DNA of 5,352 bases, taken from an uncultured Bacilli bacterium. GTDB lineage: Bacteria > Bacillota_I > Bacilli_A > RF39 > UBA660. The DNA is taken from NCBI GenBank assembly GCA_934096785.1, contig CAKONA010000077.1, positions 1 through 5,352 on the forward strand, read 5' to 3'. Below, piece by piece: positions 1 through 5,352 of this stretch. The position numbers were made by a program, and so were the translations under genes. The notes beneath the pieces were generated by a model. That model saw only the letters and a program-made list of their open reading frames with translations, searched no databases and was not told the origin of the DNA. The stretch's first letter is position 1, and every line of letters starts with the position of its first letter.

Positions 1-26
1 TAGCAATCGCAGAAGAAGGTGAATAA
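1..26 (+). CDS. Possible 3' end of an upstream gene (partial)
   Basis: Reading from position 3, the frame is open and ends at TAA 24-26, giving the C-terminal residues AIAEEGE. The stop lies one base before the TTG start proposed for the next gene. The GntR and ABC genes later in the window have the same one-base spacing. The ATC-GCA codon pair is typical of real genes here. Only seven codons are visible, so the open frame could be chance, and the product cannot be identified. If real, the gene is cotranscribed and translationally coupled with the activase gene. Confidence 0.4.
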
Positions 27-30
27 TTTG
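15..30 (+). promoter_or_regulatory. Ribosome binding site that selects TTG 28 as the start
   Basis: The segment AAGGTGA (positions 16-22 or so) resembles the 3' part of the consensus AAGGAGGTGA and lies about 6 bases before TTG 28-30. The alternative GTG at 19-21 falls inside this motif and has no purine-rich site at a usable distance upstream. An in-frame TAG at 1-3 excludes any earlier start. From TTG 28 the protein begins MKRIGIDIGSTT, which places the ATPase phosphate-binding motif at the very N-terminus, as is usual in this family. Confidence 0.6.
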
Positions 31-2946
31 AAAAGAATAGGAATTGATATAGGTTCAACAACAATAAAATGTATCGTTATGGATGAAAAAGACAACATCA
101 TTTTTAAAAAGTACGAACGCCACTATTCTGAGATTAAATCTTCAGTACTAAAGATAATAAATGAACTAAAACCAATAATAAAGAAAGATAAAATTACAGT
201 AACCATATCAGGTTCGGCAGGCCTAGGTTATGCAGAAAACTTAAAGATTCCATTTGTTCAAGAAGTGTTCGCAGAAAAAATCGCAGTTAAAAAGTATTAT
301 CCAAACACAACTTCAGTAATAGAACTAGGCGGAGAAGATGCTAAAATGCTATTTCTTACCGGTGGATTTGAGATGCGAATGAATGGAAGCTGTGCAGGTG
401 GAACAGGTGCATTCATAGATCAAATGGCATCTCTTTTAAATGTAACAGGTGAAGAATTAAATACACTAACAAGTCACCATGAAAAAATATGTAATATCGC
501 ATCTCGTTGTGGAGTATTCGCAAAATCAGATGTACAACCGCTTCTAAATCAAGGAGTAAGAAAAGAAGATATCGCAGCAGGCATCTTTAGAGCAGTCGTA
601 AATCAAACAATATCAGGATTGTCTCAAGGAAGAGAAATAGGCACAAATGTCCTATACCTAGGTGGTCCATTATATTTTTATAGTGAACTTAGAAAAAGCT
701 TCGATGAAGTACTACATACAAAAGGAACACTACCAGAAAACGCATTATATTATGTAGCTATTGGTTCAATCCTTTCAAACATGAAAGAAGAAACAACACT
801 TCTAAAACTAGAAAACAAATTCAAAAAATACAAAGAACAAAACAACTATACAAAATCAAAACCACTATTCAAAGACAAAAAAGAGTATAATGAATTTCTA
901 AAAAGACATGAACAAACAACTATAAAAGAACTAGATAAACCAAGCAAAAACATGTATCTTGGAATAGATGCTGGAAGCACAACTATCAAAATGACTCTAA
1001 TTGATGAAGAAGGTAATATATTTAATCCATTTTATTCATCAAACAAAGGAAGTCCTATTGACATAGTAAAAGACTATCTAACTAATCTATATACAAAGTA
1101 CCCAAATATAACAATAAAAAGTAGTGCAGTAACTGGATACGGAGAAGAACTTATTAAAAATGCATTTAATATAGATTATGGCGTGGTGGAAACCATCGCA
1201 CATTATACCGCAGCTAAAAAGATTAATCCTAAAGTAGACTTCATCTTAGACATTGGTGGTCAAGACATAAAATGTTTCAAAATAAAAAATGGTTCAATAG
1301 ATAGTTTATATTTAAATGAAGCTTGTTCATCAGGCTGTGGATCATTCCTTCAAACATTCGCATCCTCTCTCGGATACACTACAGAAGAATTTTCTCATTT
1401 AGGCTTATATGCAAAAAGCCCAGTAAGTCTTGGCTCAAGATGTACAGTATTCATGAATAGTGCAGTAAAACAAGCACAAAAAGATGGAGCAAGTGTAGAA
1501 TCAATCGCATCAGGTCTATCAATAAGCGTAGTTAAAAATGCACTTTACAAAGTCATTAGATGCGCAAACTCTAAAGAACTAGGAGAAAACATCATAGTGC
1601 AAGGTGGAACCTTCTTAAACGACTCAGTACTAAGAGCATTCGAATTAGAAATAGGACATAACGTAACAAGACCAAAATATTCAGGCCTTATGGGAGCATA
1701 CGGAAGCGCACTTTATGCAAAAGAATTACCAAATGATAAAAGTAACATCCTAACCTTAAAAGAACTAAACAACTTCAAATATGAAACAAGAAACATCACA
1801 TGTAATGGATGCACAAACCATTGTAATCTAGTAATCAACACATTCGATTCAAAAAGAAGATTCATCTCAGGCAATAGATGTTCAAAACCACTTAACAATG
1901 GAAAACAAACAGAACACTACGACCTATATGAATATAAACAATCACTTCTAAAAGAGTTTATGACAAACGAAATAGATAGTTCCCGCTTAACAATAGGAAT
2001 ACCTCTAGTACTTAATATGTATGAACTACTACCATTTTGGTATACATTATTTAAAGAACTTGGTTTTAATGTAGTTACTTCACCATTTTCAAATAGAAAT
2101 ACATACTTAAAAGGAAGTCACACGATTCCATCAGATACAATATGCTATCCTGCAAAACTAGCACATGGACATATAGAATATCTAATAGATCAAAAAGTAG
2201 ACTACATTTTCTACCCAAGTATGAGCTACAATGTAGATGAGAACCTTGGAACAAACCACTACAATTGTCCAGTAGTCGCATACTATCCACAAGTTATAAG
2301 AGGAAACGTAAACAGCTTAAACAAAGACACATTCATTGATGACTTTATAAGTATTACAGATAAAAAACAATTTAAAAAAAGAATAAAAGCAATAATAAAA
2401 TATTATAATATCGAAGTATCAGATTCAAAACTAAAAAATGCAGTTAAAAAATCATATGAAAGTTATAACACATACTTATCAAAAGTAAGAACTAAAGCAG
2501 AAGAATACATAACTATTGCTAAAGAAAAGAATATGCCTATTATAGCTTTATGTGGAAGACCATATCATTTAGACCCTGAAGTAAACCATGGTATTAATAA
2601 ACTTATCACGTCCCTTGGAGCAGTAGTAATCACAGAAGACAGTATCAGTTACAAAGTAAAGCCATTCAAAACAAAGGTAATGAATCAATGGACGTATCAT
2701 TCAAGACTATATGCAGCAGCTAAATACATAAGTGAAACAAATGACAATATTAATTTAGTTCAACTAGTATCATTCGGATGTGGAGTAGACGCAGTAACAA
2801 CCGATGAAGTTAGAAGAATAATAGAAAGCAAAGACAAAGTTTACACACAAATTAAAATAGATGAAATCTCAAATATGGGAGCAATTACCATAAGACTTAG
2901 AAGTTTACTAGCTATAATTGATAATAAAAATGTAAATAATAAGTAA
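28..2946 (+). CDS. Double BadF/HgdC-type ATPase fused to DUF2229 (acyl-CoA dehydratase activase-related protein)
   Basis: This 972-residue protein is probably cytoplasmic. Residues 1-260 and 309-575 are two ASKHA ATPase modules of the BcrA/BadF/HgdC family, each opening with a phosphate-binding loop (DIGSTT at 7-12, DAGSTT at 314-319). Each module carries two cysteines 39 residues apart: C122 (SCAGGTGAF) with C161 (SRCGVF), and C433 (ACSSGCGSF) with C472 (SRCTVF). In HgdC homodimers the equivalent pair ligates a shared [4Fe-4S] cluster. A further cluster of cysteines follows (C592, C595, C599, C618). Residues from about 652 match DUF2229 and HgdB-like sequence (PSDTICYPAK, CGRPYH at 842-847, SFGCGVDA around C918). 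HgdC proteins use ATP to drive an electron into a dehydratase cluster. For these long fused relatives the substrate is not established. Many relatives I recall are about 1400 residues, so this one lacks roughly the last 400. It ends cleanly, and the domain reaches IRLRSLLAII before the stop. GTG 19 would add three residues. Confidence 0.85.
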   Translation: MKRIGIDIGSTTIKCIVMDEKDNIIFKKYERHYSEIKSSVLKIINELKPIIKKDKITVTISGSAGLGYAENLKIPFVQEVFAEKIAVKKYYPNTTSVIELGGEDAKMLFLTGGFEMRMNGSCAGGTGAFIDQMASLLNVTGEELNTLTSHHEKICNIASRCGVFAKSDVQPLLNQGVRKEDIAAGIFRAVVNQTISGLSQGREIGTNVLYLGGPLYFYSELRKSFDEVLHTKGTLPENALYYVAIGSILSNMKEETTLLKLENKFKKYKEQNNYTKSKPLFKDKKEYNEFLKRHEQTTIKELDKPSKNMYLGIDAGSTTIKMTLIDEEGNIFNPFYSSNKGSPIDIVKDYLTNLYTKYPNITIKSSAVTGYGEELIKNAFNIDYGVVETIAHYTAAKKINPKVDFILDIGGQDIKCFKIKNGSIDSLYLNEACSSGCGSFLQTFASSLGYTTEEFSHLGLYAKSPVSLGSRCTVFMNSAVKQAQKDGASVESIASGLSISVVKNALYKVIRCANSKELGENIIVQGGTFLNDSVLRAFELEIGHNVTRPKYSGLMGAYGSALYAKELPNDKSNILTLKELNNFKYETRNITCNGCTNHCNLVINTFDSKRRFISGNRCSKPLNNGKQTEHYDLYEYKQSLLKEFMTNEIDSSRLTIGIPLVLNMYELLPFWYTLFKELGFNVVTSPFSNRNTYLKGSHTIPSDTICYPAKLAHGHIEYLIDQKVDYIFYPSMSYNVDENLGTNHYNCPVVAYYPQVIRGNVNSLNKDTFIDDFISITDKKQFKKRIKAIIKYYNIEVSDSKLKNAVKKSYESYNTYLSKVRTKAEEYITIAKEKNMPIIALCGRPYHLDPEVNHGINKLITSLGAVVITEDSISYKVKPFKTKVMNQWTYHSRLYAAAKYISETNDNINLVQLVSFGCGVDAVTTDEVRRIIESKDKVYTQIKIDEISNMGAITIRLRSLLAIIDNKNVNNK

Positions 2947-2951
2947 TAATA

Positions 2952-2980
2952 TTGTTTTAATCTTATTAAGAATGTAAAAT
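2952..2980 (+). promoter_or_regulatory. Candidate sigma-A promoter for the PAP2 gene
   Basis: TTGTTT (2952-2957) and TAAAAT (2975-2980) are separated by exactly 17 bases. They match the -35 and -10 consensus at four and five of six positions. Transcription would start near 2987, leaving a leader of about 16 bases that holds the AGGAGG site. No clear terminator separates this from the activase gene, so readthrough is also possible. In DNA this AT-rich such matches are fairly common. Confidence 0.4.
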
Positions 2981-2991
2981 GATAATGTAGT

Positions 2992-2998
2992 AGGAGGT
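2992..2998 (+). promoter_or_regulatory. Strong ribosome binding site of the PAP2 gene
   Basis: AGGAGGT lies about five bases before ATG 3003 and fixes that codon as the start. It is a near-perfect complement to the 16S rRNA 3' end, so efficient translation is expected. Confidence 0.8.
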
Positions 2999-3002
2999 AA
3001 AA

Positions 3003-3665
3003 ATGGAATTAACAAGCATCGCAGAATGGTTAAATACAACATTTGCTGGATTTGATCATGCTATATTAAAAGTTTTACACGAATTTGCTTTACTAACTCA
3101 TGGAAACATAAATTGGTTATTCAAGTTTATAAGTTTCTTTGCAGAAAAAGGATTATTATTAATATTATTTAGTATTTTCTTAATGTTATTTAAGAAGACT
3201 AGAAAATATGGTATATGTATGTTCGGAGCAATAGGTGCAGGAGCAATCCTTACAAACTTCATTTTAAAAGACTTAGTCGCAAGACCAAGACCTTATATGA
3301 GTGGTGTTTTAGAATTTAAAGATTGGTGGCAATACGCAGGAAGTGTTACTGAAAGCGATTTCTCATTCCCAAGTGGACATACAACAGCTATAACAGCCGC
3401 TATGATGTCATTAATATTTATGGCAAAAACAAAAAAGAAATATTGGTGTATACTACCTATAATATTAATGGGAATATCAAGAAACTATCTAATGGTTCAC
3501 TATCCAACAGATGTAATAGGTGGCTTCATATCAGGTTTAATAGGTGCAATAGTTGCTTATCTAATAACATTATTAATATATAAAATACTAGATAAACACG
3601 AAGATGTAAAACTATTTAACTTTATAAAGAACTTTGATATAATAAATGCAATGAAAAAAGACTAA
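3003..3665 (+). CDS. PAP2-family membrane phosphatase (undecaprenyl-diphosphatase or lipid-phosphate phosphatase type)
   Basis: This 220-residue integral membrane protein carries the complete PAP2 signature. Motif 1 is K89-x6-R96-P97 (KDLVARPRP), motif 2 is PSGH at 123-126, and motif 3 is S159-R160-x5-H166-x3-D170. H126, H166 and D170 are the expected catalytic residues, and K89, R96 and R160 should bind phosphate. Hydrophobic segments lie near 51-63, 70-88, 129-141, 149-157 and 171-195, the usual arrangement with the active site facing outward. Family members dephosphorylate undecaprenyl pyrophosphate (BcrC type), phosphatidylglycerol phosphate or phosphatidate. The motifs do not decide between these. 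The C-terminal tail of about 25 residues is charged and probably cytoplasmic. A promoter candidate sits just upstream, and a terminator hairpin overlaps the stop codon, so the gene is probably transcribed alone. Confidence 0.9.
   Translation: MELTSIAEWLNTTFAGFDHAILKVLHEFALLTHGNINWLFKFISFFAEKGLLLILFSIFLMLFKKTRKYGICMFGAIGAGAILTNFILKDLVARPRPYMSGVLEFKDWWQYAGSVTESDFSFPSGHTTAITAAMMSLIFMAKTKKKYWCILPIILMGISRNYLMVHYPTDVIGGFISGLIGAIVAYLITLLIYKILDKHEDVKLFNFIKNFDIINAMKKD
3615..3643 (+). promoter_or_regulatory. Possible promoter inside the 3' end of the PAP2 gene
   Basis: TTTAAC (3615-3620) and a perfect TATAAT (3638-3643) are 17 bases apart. The predicted transcription start, around 3650, lies within the left arm of the terminator at 3644-3676. 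A transcript from here could therefore not form that hairpin and would escape termination. The -35 match is weak and TATAAT arises easily by chance in this sequence, so this is a hypothesis. It would serve the interrupted small gene and the deacylase. Confidence 0.35.
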
Positions 3666-3682
3666 TCATTGCATTTTTCTTT
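3644..3682 (+). terminator. Intrinsic terminator overlapping the PAP2 stop codon
   Basis: AAATGCAATGA (3644-3654) and TCATTGCATTT (3666-3676) form a perfect 11-base-pair stem with an 11-base loop. The loop contains the PAP2 stop codon TAA (3663-3665). A T-rich tract follows (TTTTTCTTT at 3674-3682). The stem is AT-rich, so termination may be partial. The AGGAG site of the next gene begins directly after the T tract. Confidence 0.6.
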
Positions 3683-3694
3683 AGGAGTATTTTT

Positions 3695-3937
3695 ATGAAA
3701 GACTACATCAATAAAACAAAACATCTATTCACATACTACTATAACTTAGACAACACTTATAACAATTAAATCTTAAGACTTAAAAAACATTTTAAACATT
3801 TTATGAGATACCCAAAATATCTATATATAAACAATAATAATCCTAACTTTGAACTAATTAATAAAGTATGCACTGATACAGAAATAGAACTAATCACAGA
3901 TAAAGAAATATTTATTTCAAAAACGAAAGAGAGCTAA
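3695..3937 (+). pseudogene. Small gene of about 80 codons interrupted by one in-frame TAA
   Basis: AGGAG at 3683-3687 lies seven bases before ATG 3695. The frame reads 24 codons (starting MKDYINKTKHLF), meets TAA at 3767-3769, and then stays open in the same frame for 55 more codons. It ends at TAA 3935-3937, two bases before the deacylase start. The second part (ILRLKKHFKHFMRYPKYLYI, later a TEIELITDKEIFI stretch) uses the same codons as neighbouring genes, while the other two frames are full of stops. This looks like a gene of 79-80 residues with one nonsense mutation. Without the stop the product would be small, basic at first and rich in Tyr, Asn and Lys, with no membrane segment or motif I recognise. 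Alternatives are a real 24-residue peptide, a reinitiated 44-residue product from ATG 3803 (no good ribosome site), readthrough, or a sequencing error. Confidence 0.6.
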
Positions 3938-3939
3938 CT

Positions 3940-4431
3940 ATGTACACAAACAAAGAAGAAGTATATAAATACTTAGATAATCTTAATATTAAATATAAAA
4001 TAGTAGAACACCCACCAGTATTCACTATGGAAGAAATGTCTAAATTAAATCTAGAAAACAATAATGAAACAGTTAAAAATATATTTATAAGAGATGATAA
4101 AAAACAAAACTATTACTTAATACTAGTAAGTGCTAATAAGAGAATTAATTTAAAAGAACTAAGAAAAAACTTAAATTTAAGGCCTCTAACATTCGCAAGT
4201 GAAGATGATTTATACAAATACCTTGCTTTAAAGAAAGGTTCAGTCACAGTACTAGGCATACTTAATGACACTGAATGTAAAGTAAAAGTTTTAATAGATA
4301 GTGACATCAAAGAATTTAATGAAGTAGGAGTACACCCAAACGAAAATACAGCGTCAATTTATCTAAAACTAGAAGACATTATCAAAATATTAAAACTTAA
4401 TAACATAAACTACACATTCATAGAATTATAG
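3940..4431 (+). CDS. YbaK/ProX-type aminoacyl-tRNA deacylase (PrdX / ProXp-ala-like)
   Basis: This 163-residue soluble protein has the single-domain YbaK/EbsC editing fold throughout. Diagnostic features are the N-terminal helix region followed by IVEHPPVFTMEEM (21-33), the VKNIFIRDDKKQNYYL strand (45-60) with K46 at the conserved catalytic lysine position, the GSVTVLGILND loop (100-110), and GVHPNENTAS (130-139), which corresponds to the HPxxNTAT motif. Family members hydrolyse mischarged tRNA in trans. The PrdX/ProXp-ala branch removes alanine from tRNA-Pro, and that is the closest fit here by motif pattern. Bacterial-type ProRS often lacks this editing domain, so a free-standing copy would serve proofreading. 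The start follows a weak AAGAGAG-like site and sits two bases after the stop of the interrupted small gene, suggesting cotranscription and coupling. Cysteinyl-tRNA-Pro (YbaK proper) is a less likely substrate. Confidence 0.82.
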   Translation: MYTNKEEVYKYLDNLNIKYKIVEHPPVFTMEEMSKLNLENNNETVKNIFIRDDKKQNYYLILVSANKRINLKELRKNLNLRPLTFASEDDLYKYLALKKGSVTVLGILNDTECKVKVLIDSDIKEFNEVGVHPNENTASIYLKLEDIIKILKLNNINYTFIEL

Positions 4432-4450
4432 TCATTTAGTGACTTTCTAT
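4430..4450 (+). terminator. Weak hairpin at the end of the deacylase gene
   Basis: AGTCA (4430-4434) and TGACT (4440-4444) form a five-base-pair stem with a five-base loop, followed by TTCTATT. The hairpin overlaps the TAG stop (4429-4431) and abuts the next promoter. The stem is short and the T tract is broken, so termination would be inefficient. Confidence 0.3.
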
Positions 4451-4478
4451 TGACATAACCATTCTATAATAGTATTAT
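4450..4478 (+). promoter_or_regulatory. Sigma-A promoter of the GntR-ABC operon
   Basis: A perfect -35 box TTGACA (4450-4455) is followed after exactly 17 bases by TATTAT (4473-4478), a five-of-six -10 box. Transcription should start near 4485. TATAAT at 4465-4470 is a better -10 sequence but lies only nine bases from the -35 box, so it is unlikely to work with it. This is the most convincing promoter in the window, and the repressor gene it serves follows directly. Confidence 0.75.
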
Positions 4479-4500
4479 TGTATTATGCAAGTAATACAAT
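4477..4500 (+). promoter_or_regulatory. Palindromic operator candidate for the GntR repressor
   Basis: ATTGTATTA (4477-4485) and TAATACAAT (4492-4500) are perfect nine-base inverted arms around the six-base spacer TGCAAG. The site runs from the end of the -10 box across the predicted transcription start to just before the ribosome binding site. Because the left arm is mostly upstream of the start point, it cannot act as an RNA hairpin and is better explained as a DNA site for a dimeric repressor. YtrA-type regulators usually repress their own operon from such a site. Confidence 0.7.
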
Positions 4501-4501
4501 G

Positions 4502-4508
4502 AAAGGAG
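4502..4508 (+). promoter_or_regulatory. Ribosome binding site that fixes the GntR start
   Basis: AAAGGAG lies five bases before ATG 4514. It rules out the in-frame TTG 4478 and ATG 4499, which lie in the operator and have no ribosome site of their own. Confidence 0.8.
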
Positions 4509-4513
4509 TACCA

Positions 4514-4876
4514 ATGAATTACACATTTGATAACAACATACCAATCTATATACAACTTGTTGACATCATTAGATTAGATATAGTCTCAGGAAAACTAAGT
4601 GCTGGTAGTAGATTACCTTCTGTAAGAGAGCTAGCATCTTACTATAAAGTTAATCCGAATACAATGCAAAAAGCCTTAGTAGAACTAGAAACTGAAAAAC
4701 TAATTTATACAGAACGTACTAATGGTAAATTTGTAACAAAAGATTCAAAAGTCATAAACACATCTAAAGAAAAACTAGCTAAACAAAAAACATTAGAATA
4801 CCTTGAATCAATGAAAAACATAGGTGCTTCATATGAAGAAACAATTAAGTACTTGCAGGATTTAGGAGGAAAATAA
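4514..4876 (+). CDS. GntR-family transcriptional repressor, YtrA subfamily
   Basis: This 120-residue DNA-binding protein is the usual length for YtrA-type regulators, which lack the large ligand-binding domain of other GntR proteins. Residues 9-76 form the winged helix-turn-helix: IPIYIQLVDIIRLDIVSGKL, then the GntR signature GSRLPSVRELASYYKVNPNTMQKAL (31-55), then the wing ending in NGKFVT. Residues from about 82 to 118 form the short helical C-terminal tail used for dimerisation. The gene precedes an ABC transporter ATPase with a one-base gap, the classic YtrA arrangement. In Bacillus subtilis the ytr operon is controlled by YtrA and induced by cell-wall-active antibiotics. The inducer here is unknown. 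Autoregulation through the palindrome at the promoter is inferred. An alternative in-frame extension to 4478 is rejected on ribosome-site grounds. Confidence 0.9.
   Translation: MNYTFDNNIPIYIQLVDIIRLDIVSGKLSAGSRLPSVRELASYYKVNPNTMQKALVELETEKLIYTERTNGKFVTKDSKVINTSKEKLAKQKTLEYLESMKNIGASYEETIKYLQDLGGK
4864..4870 (+). promoter_or_regulatory. Ribosome binding site of the ABC gene inside the GntR coding end
   Basis: AGGAGGA lies seven bases before ATG 4878 and also encodes the last GntR codons (the Gly-Gly before the final Lys). This supports coupled translation of the two genes. Confidence 0.8.
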
Positions 4877-4877
4877 T

Positions 4878-5352
4878 ATGGAACTTTTAGAGTGCAAGCA
4901 CTTATCAAAAAGCTTTGATGACAAGAAGATTCTAAAAGATATTAACATAATAATACCAAGAGGCAAAATAATAGGCCTTTTAGGTAAAAATGGGCAAGGA
5001 AAAACAACATTAATAAAACTTATAAACGACTTACTTACTCCAACTAGTGGTGAAGTTCTAATTAATGGAAAACACCCTGGAGTAGAATCAAAAAAGATAA
5101 TTTCTTACTTACCAGAAAGAACATACTTAGATAAAGAAATGAAAGTAATAGATACACTAAATTACTTTAATGAGTTCTACGATAACTTCAATATTGAAAA
5201 ATCTAAGAAACTATTAAAAGACTTAGACCTAGATATAAATCAAAAAATATCTAAGATGTCTAAAGGTATGCAAGAAAAACTACAACTTATATTAGTAATG
5301 AGTAGAGAAGCAGACCTATATATATTAGATGAACCATTAGGTGGAGTAGACC
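4878..5352 (+). CDS. ABC transporter ATP-binding protein, cut by the window end
   Basis: The first 158 residues are visible, and the frame is open at the window edge. They include Walker A GKNGQGKTT (36-44), an ABC signature region SKGMQEKLQL (128-137), and Walker B LYILDEP (147-153) with catalytic E152, followed by the D-loop GGVD (155-158). At the Q-loop position the sequence is YLPERTYLD (77-85), with Glu80 where Gln is usual. I believe this is common in YtrB-like ATPases beside YtrA regulators. The signature has SKGM rather than SGGQ, also typical of that branch. The switch histidine and C-terminus lie beyond the window. The ATPase should sit on the cytoplasmic face and energise a permease probably encoded next. 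It could export a drug, peptide or lipid, and the sequence seen does not say which. It forms an operon with the GntR gene one base upstream. Confidence 0.9.
   Translation, partial: MELLECKHLSKSFDDKKILKDINIIIPRGKIIGLLGKNGQGKTTLIKLINDLLTPTSGEVLINGKHPGVESKKIISYLPERTYLDKEMKVIDTLNYFNEFYDNFNIEKSKKLLKDLDLDINQKISKMSKGMQEKLQLILVMSREADLYILDEPLGGVD

Noticed and set aside
1713..2290. Two reverse-strand open frames (1713-1898 and 2075-2290)
   Set aside because: They lie wholly inside the activase gene, have no ribosome sites and show no recognisable protein features. The forward frame has continuous family motifs.
2957..2969. Inverted repeat TTAAT-CTT-ATTAA after the activase gene as a terminator
   Set aside because: It has only five A-T pairs with a three-base loop and no T tract after it, so it is too weak. 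It lies in the spacer of the promoter candidate.
4113..4310. Reverse-strand open frame inside the deacylase gene
   Set aside because: It is a shadow of the forward gene, whose conserved motifs span the same bases.
4465..4470. TATAAT as the -10 box of the GntR promoter
   Set aside because: It is only nine bases from TTGACA. TATTAT at 4473-4478 has the correct 17-base spacing.
4478..4513. N-terminal extension of the GntR protein from TTG 4478
   Set aside because: This stretch is the operator and ribosome site. AAAGGAG fits ATG 4514 with normal spacing, and the predicted transcript begins after 4478.
4705..4908. Reverse-strand open frame across the GntR/ABC junction
   Set aside because: It overlaps two well-supported forward genes and has no start signals.
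1..5352. CRISPR array, tRNA, rRNA, insertion sequence or riboswitch
   Set aside because: No regularly spaced repeats, cloverleaf, transposase-like frame or long structured leader was seen. Intergenic gaps are all under 300 bases.

Overview
The window is AT-rich, with A/T-ending codons, AGA for arginine, CTA/TTA for leucine and strong AGGAGG-type ribosome binding sites. All genes lie on the + strand. This fits a low-GC anaerobic Bacillota, probably a clostridial or related lineage. An anaerobe is suggested by the large oxygen-sensitive-type activase (inference). I cannot name the species.

Layout. Positions 1-26 may hold the last codons of an upstream gene. Positions 28-2946 encode a 972-residue protein with two BadF/HgdC-type ATPase modules, a CxxCxxxC segment and a DUF2229/HgdB-like C-terminal part. 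A candidate promoter follows, then a six-helix-type PAP2 membrane phosphatase (3003-3665). Its stop codon sits inside the loop of an intrinsic terminator, and a possible promoter lies in its last codons. Next comes a small gene (3695-3937) interrupted by one in-frame TAA. It abuts a YbaK/ProX-type aminoacyl-tRNA deacylase (3940-4431). After a weak hairpin there is a well-formed promoter with an overlapping palindrome. It drives a YtrA-type GntR repressor (4514-4876) and the start of an ABC transporter ATPase (4878 to the window edge).

How the genes relate. The GntR-ABC pair is a clear autoregulated transport operon. The interrupted small gene and the deacylase look like one transcription unit. 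The activase and the PAP2 phosphatase appear to be separate units that are merely adjacent. YtrA/ABC systems and PAP2 phosphatases both occur in cell-envelope stress responses, but nothing here proves a shared role.

The most notable points are the hidden small gene with a single nonsense codon, the promoter/terminator overlap in front of it, the internal duplication of the iron-sulfur cysteine pair in the activase, the operator palindrome, and a marked preference for NTC-GCA over NTT-GCA codon pairs.
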